Positions 61,221-64,000 of a stretch of DNA of 64,000 bases are shown one piece after another. The translations under genes and the position numbers were made by a program. The DNA comes from Galbula dea (lineage: Eukaryota > Chordata > Aves > Piciformes > Galbulidae). Numbering within the stretch: the stretch's first letter is position 1; each line of letters opens with the position of its first letter. The stretch is from contig VWZX01001040.1 in assembly GCA_013399015.1 (NCBI GenBank), forward strand, positions 124,001 to 188,000. The letters are read 5' to 3'. The notes below the pieces were generated by a model, which had not been told where the DNA came from, did not search any database, and saw only the letters and a program-made list of their open reading frames with translations.

Positions 61221-62479
61221 CATTGCCCAAAACAGCTGATTGCATGTGGAAAGTAATCCAGGCCTTACTGAAGTCAGTCTCCTGCTTAGCAACACTTAGA
61301 TTTGTTATAATGTGAATGCAAGCATGGGTGAGGATCACCTGGAAGATGTGCAGCATCTGGAGGAAGTAAGCAGAATAACAGAGCCAAGGACTGTGGGGAA
61401 ATGTGAAATTTGAGGAATGCTTTAAATATGAATTATACTTTTTTGGAGGGGGAGGGGAAGTAAAAAACTTGTGGCAGGTATTTCAGTGAAAAGCAGGTCT
61501 GTAAGGTGGAAGCTGTTGTGCTGTGTGAGATGTCAGTAGCTGGAGAACAGAAGATGGAGGCCAAGTAGAGCTCAGAGGAGAAAGCTCAAGGTTAGCCATG
61601 GATGCGATCCACCTGTGTAGGCAGCCTGGAGATTTCCTCCACTGCCCATGAGAAAATGAGTACCTGTGATTTTTTTTTTTTTGGTCTTCTTGAACCATTT
61701 CAAAGTTGTAGTCTTTCTGAAGCCAGGCAAACCACAGCAGTATCCCATTTGGTGGCTTTGCAGGCCACTCTCAAGTGTCCCCTGTTCCTGGTGCTAAAGG
61801 CTGGTTTGCTCTTGGCTGGGTATTGCCTTCTCGCTGCATGGCAAAACACTAGGGAGGCAATTATCCCCTGCTGATCCTTAAGGGGAACTGTAACAAAACC
61901 AGAAACTATGAGCTAAATTGGGAACACATTCTCTTAAACTCTGGAAAATGTGAGTGCATGAACTTAAAGAGCATCAGCTGTTGGGCTTCTAATAGAGCAG
62001 AGAGTAGGAAGCAAGCTGGTAACTGGATTGCTTCTTTAGGTGATTTACTACAGTGCTCACCACCCACTCACAAACCCTTCTCTTCCTTTTCCATGCCATG
62101 GAAGTCCTCCTGTATGTGCTGAGTGCCAAGACAGGATACTTTGCCAGTTGAGGTGTTTGGATCTGGTCCAGGAAAACACTTAAGCATATATTTATACCTA
62201 GATTAAGGAGATGTTTTCTTAAATTTGAAGGTGGGTGAATTCTGTAATGCTATAAAGATTTCTTTTTTCTTTAATTCTCATGTGAAGTTGTAGGTGTGGG
62301 TTTAGAAAGCAACTGTCTTGATCTTTCTTTTAGGGGAGAGGCATAAAGTGGTTGACCTCTTTAAGTTTTCCTTGGCCATGTTTCCTGTGGTGGATAATGA
62401 GGCTATTGAAATTGTGCAATGATGATTGAGTGTTTGGAAGGGATGTTAAACCTCTGCACATCAGCTCTCACTTCTGGAG
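61221..62479. other. Intron 2, no gene seen
   Basis: No exon or repeat recognised, apart from poly-T near 61670-61681. Confidence 0.5.
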
Positions 62480-62630
62480 ATCAAAATGACACCTCGTGTG
62501 TGGGAAAGAGGCAAATTATCTCCCAGCTGCAGGGTTCCTTCATCTTGCTGTCATATGTTTCTGGTTGCTCACTGACAGAGGCAGGATGCTGAACTAGATG
62601 GACCAATCTTCTGGCAATTCATGTTGTTTG
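62480..62630 (+). mobile_element. Ancient CR1 LINE 3' end (turtle/crocodile-type)
   Basis: The order AGGCAAATTATC, CAGCTGCAGGGTTCCTTC, TTTCTGGTTGCTCACTG and then GCTGAACTAGATGGACC follows the 3' UTR of old CR1 elements. In those, 'ggatactggactagatggacc' is the usual last block. The copy is diverged, without a clear tail. Confidence 0.6.
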
Positions 62631-64000
62631 CTGAGTCTTGTGGACTTTAGTGAGAATTAAGCACTTCTCTAGAAAGGCAGGTTTTTCTGCACCAGTCTCT
62701 CTGCCCAGCTGCTTGAAACTCTGCAGTGAAGAAAGCAGGTTTCTATTAAGTGCTTGCACCAACCCTACCATATCCTTTCTTATGTTTTAATGGGAAAATC
62801 CTAATTTGTTGCATGCACTTCCATTTTAAAAATAAATGCAAGCTGCCTTAAAGTCAAGCCATGCTCCATGGTGTAGTTATGCTGTCAGATAGGAGGTTTC
62901 CATTAGTGCCTGTGAAGGGAACACATGCACAAACAGCTGGGAGAACACAGCAGAAAAAAACCCTCTTGAGCTTTGTGGCTCACATTGCTTCTAAACCTGT
63001 GTGGCAAGAGCACTGAGAGGAATACATCATGTGGCTTGTGGCCCTTTGAAGTGGCTGACTTTAGTACTGACAGGATGGCTTCCCTTATCTCCACTCCTAC
63101 AAAGAGGACCAGGAAACATGCCTGTGATGTGGGGCTCTGACATTTCCAGCCTTGATCAGGTTTACAGCTTTTTTTGCATTCCCCCCCCCCCCCCCCAGTG
63201 GTTAATCAACAAAGCTAGTTGAAAGCAAGGAAATGCTCTGCCTCGTTTTTGTGGGTGAATGAAGTGGGATGGTAACAGCTGTGTTTGGGTACTGCTGCCC
63301 ATCCACTGCTCCAGGATGACAAGATGGGTGGGAAGTTTATAGACTCTGTCCCTTCCTGTGTCATTATATCCATGGAGAGGGTTTGGCAGTGACTAGTGTT
63401 TCTCTTGCATCCAGTCCATGCTCAACATGAGCAGTGAATACACTTGTCGGTGCACAGTCACCTCTAGTAGACTCCAATGTGTGTCCCCAAAATGCATGTG
63501 TTAGCAGGGTTTTTACTTTGCAAAGCAACTAACTGGAGAACTGTGAATTTCATTTCTTACTTCTGAGGTGAATGTGTGCCAGATGAAGCTTTGATCTGGG
63601 AAGCTCAGCTGAGTGACCTAATCTGTGCCAGGATTCCAGAGACCAGCTGGCTGTAATTTGTAGGTCAGATGGCTGCTGCTGTATGGGAATGGCTTTCTTC
63701 CTCTAGAGTTCAGCTCTGAAAGCTCTTAAAAGCTCTGCCTTTAAGAGTGACTTGTTCTGTGTAAATTGAGCTTTGTTGGGAAATTGTTATATGGCTGAAC
63801 TAAACCCAGTAAAAAAAACCCATCAAATTACATTTTGAGACAATTCAGACCCAGTTCCTGGGTCCTTGTTTCCCAGAACTTTAATATTAATCTTCCCTTT
63901 GGAAAATGAGCCCTTTAAAGAAAGCTGAGAGTGGCACATATCAACAGCCCTTGAAAAATTAGGCTGTGTCTTTTTATCTAATACAGGAAACAAAATAGCT
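62631..64000. other. Intron 2, no gene seen
   Basis: No exon seen. The pure C run at 63181-63196 is the only tract. Confidence 0.5.
63181..63196. repeat. Poly-C run (16 bases)
   Basis: An uninterrupted run of 16 C. It is prone to slippage and to reading errors. Confidence 0.85.

Larger units (their letters stand above)
42511..64000 (+). other. PRKCH: PRKCH intron 2 (5' part, over 21.4 kb, runs off the window)
   Basis: The donor GTAAGG is at 42511. I found no sequence encoding the next expected segment (pseudosubstrate and first C1 domain) before 64000, so intron 2 is longer than 21.4 kb. It is richer in CR1 pieces than intron 1. Confidence 0.85.

Noticed and set aside
42511..64000. Search for PRKCH exon 3 (pseudosubstrate and first C1 domain)
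   Set aside because: No open frame encodes the expected Arg/Lys-rich pseudosubstrate or the His/Cys pattern of a C1 domain.
1..64000. CRISPR arrays, operons, bacterial-type elements, tRNA or rRNA genes
   Set aside because: None seen. The DNA is vertebrate nuclear sequence with long introns and LINE/LTR repeats.

Overview
The window is vertebrate nuclear DNA, almost certainly from a bird. Three things support this. A gene with split coding exons has GT/AG splice sites and intron 1 of about 27 kb. The interspersed repeats are dominated by 5'-truncated CR1 LINEs, with no Alu, L1 or B1-type elements seen. Two ERVL-type solo LTRs have the avian-style TGTCCTGGTTT start and perfect 5-bp target-site duplications. 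The CR1 subfamilies suggest a neoavian land bird rather than a galliform, but I cannot fix the species.

The only protein-coding gene I can support is PRKCH (protein kinase C eta), read on the + strand. Its GC-rich CpG-island promoter and 5' leader lie at about 14180-14896. Coding exon 1 (14897-15256, 120 codons) encodes the whole novel-type C2 domain. Intron 1 runs 15257-42446. Coding exon 2 (42447-42510, 64 nt) continues the protein in frame. Intron 2 starts at 42511 and runs off the window. The C1 and kinase exons are not present, so this is only the 5' part of the gene. A 13-codon upstream ORF with a strong initiation context sits 94 nt before the main ATG. This resembles the uORF-based translational control described for mammalian PKC eta.

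Layout: 1-14 kb is intergenic DNA upstream of PRKCH, with degraded SINE-like pieces, a CR1 fragment (5.7-6.4 kb), a solo LTR (7.7-8.1 kb) and an ancient turtle/crocodile-type CR1 (10.6-11.4 kb). 14.2-15.3 kb is the promoter and first coding exon. 15.3-42.4 kb is intron 1, sparse in repeats. 42.5-64 kb is intron 2, richer in CR1 pieces (44.3-46.5, 48.7, 60.4 and 61.0 kb), with an antisense solo LTR (57.7-58.4 kb) and an ancient CR1 3' end (62.5 kb).

I found no sign of an undescribed gene system. The many small open frames elsewhere are chance frames or LINE remnants. The observations most worth checking are the uORFs, the two LTRs with their target duplications, and the old CR1 fossil upstream of the promoter.
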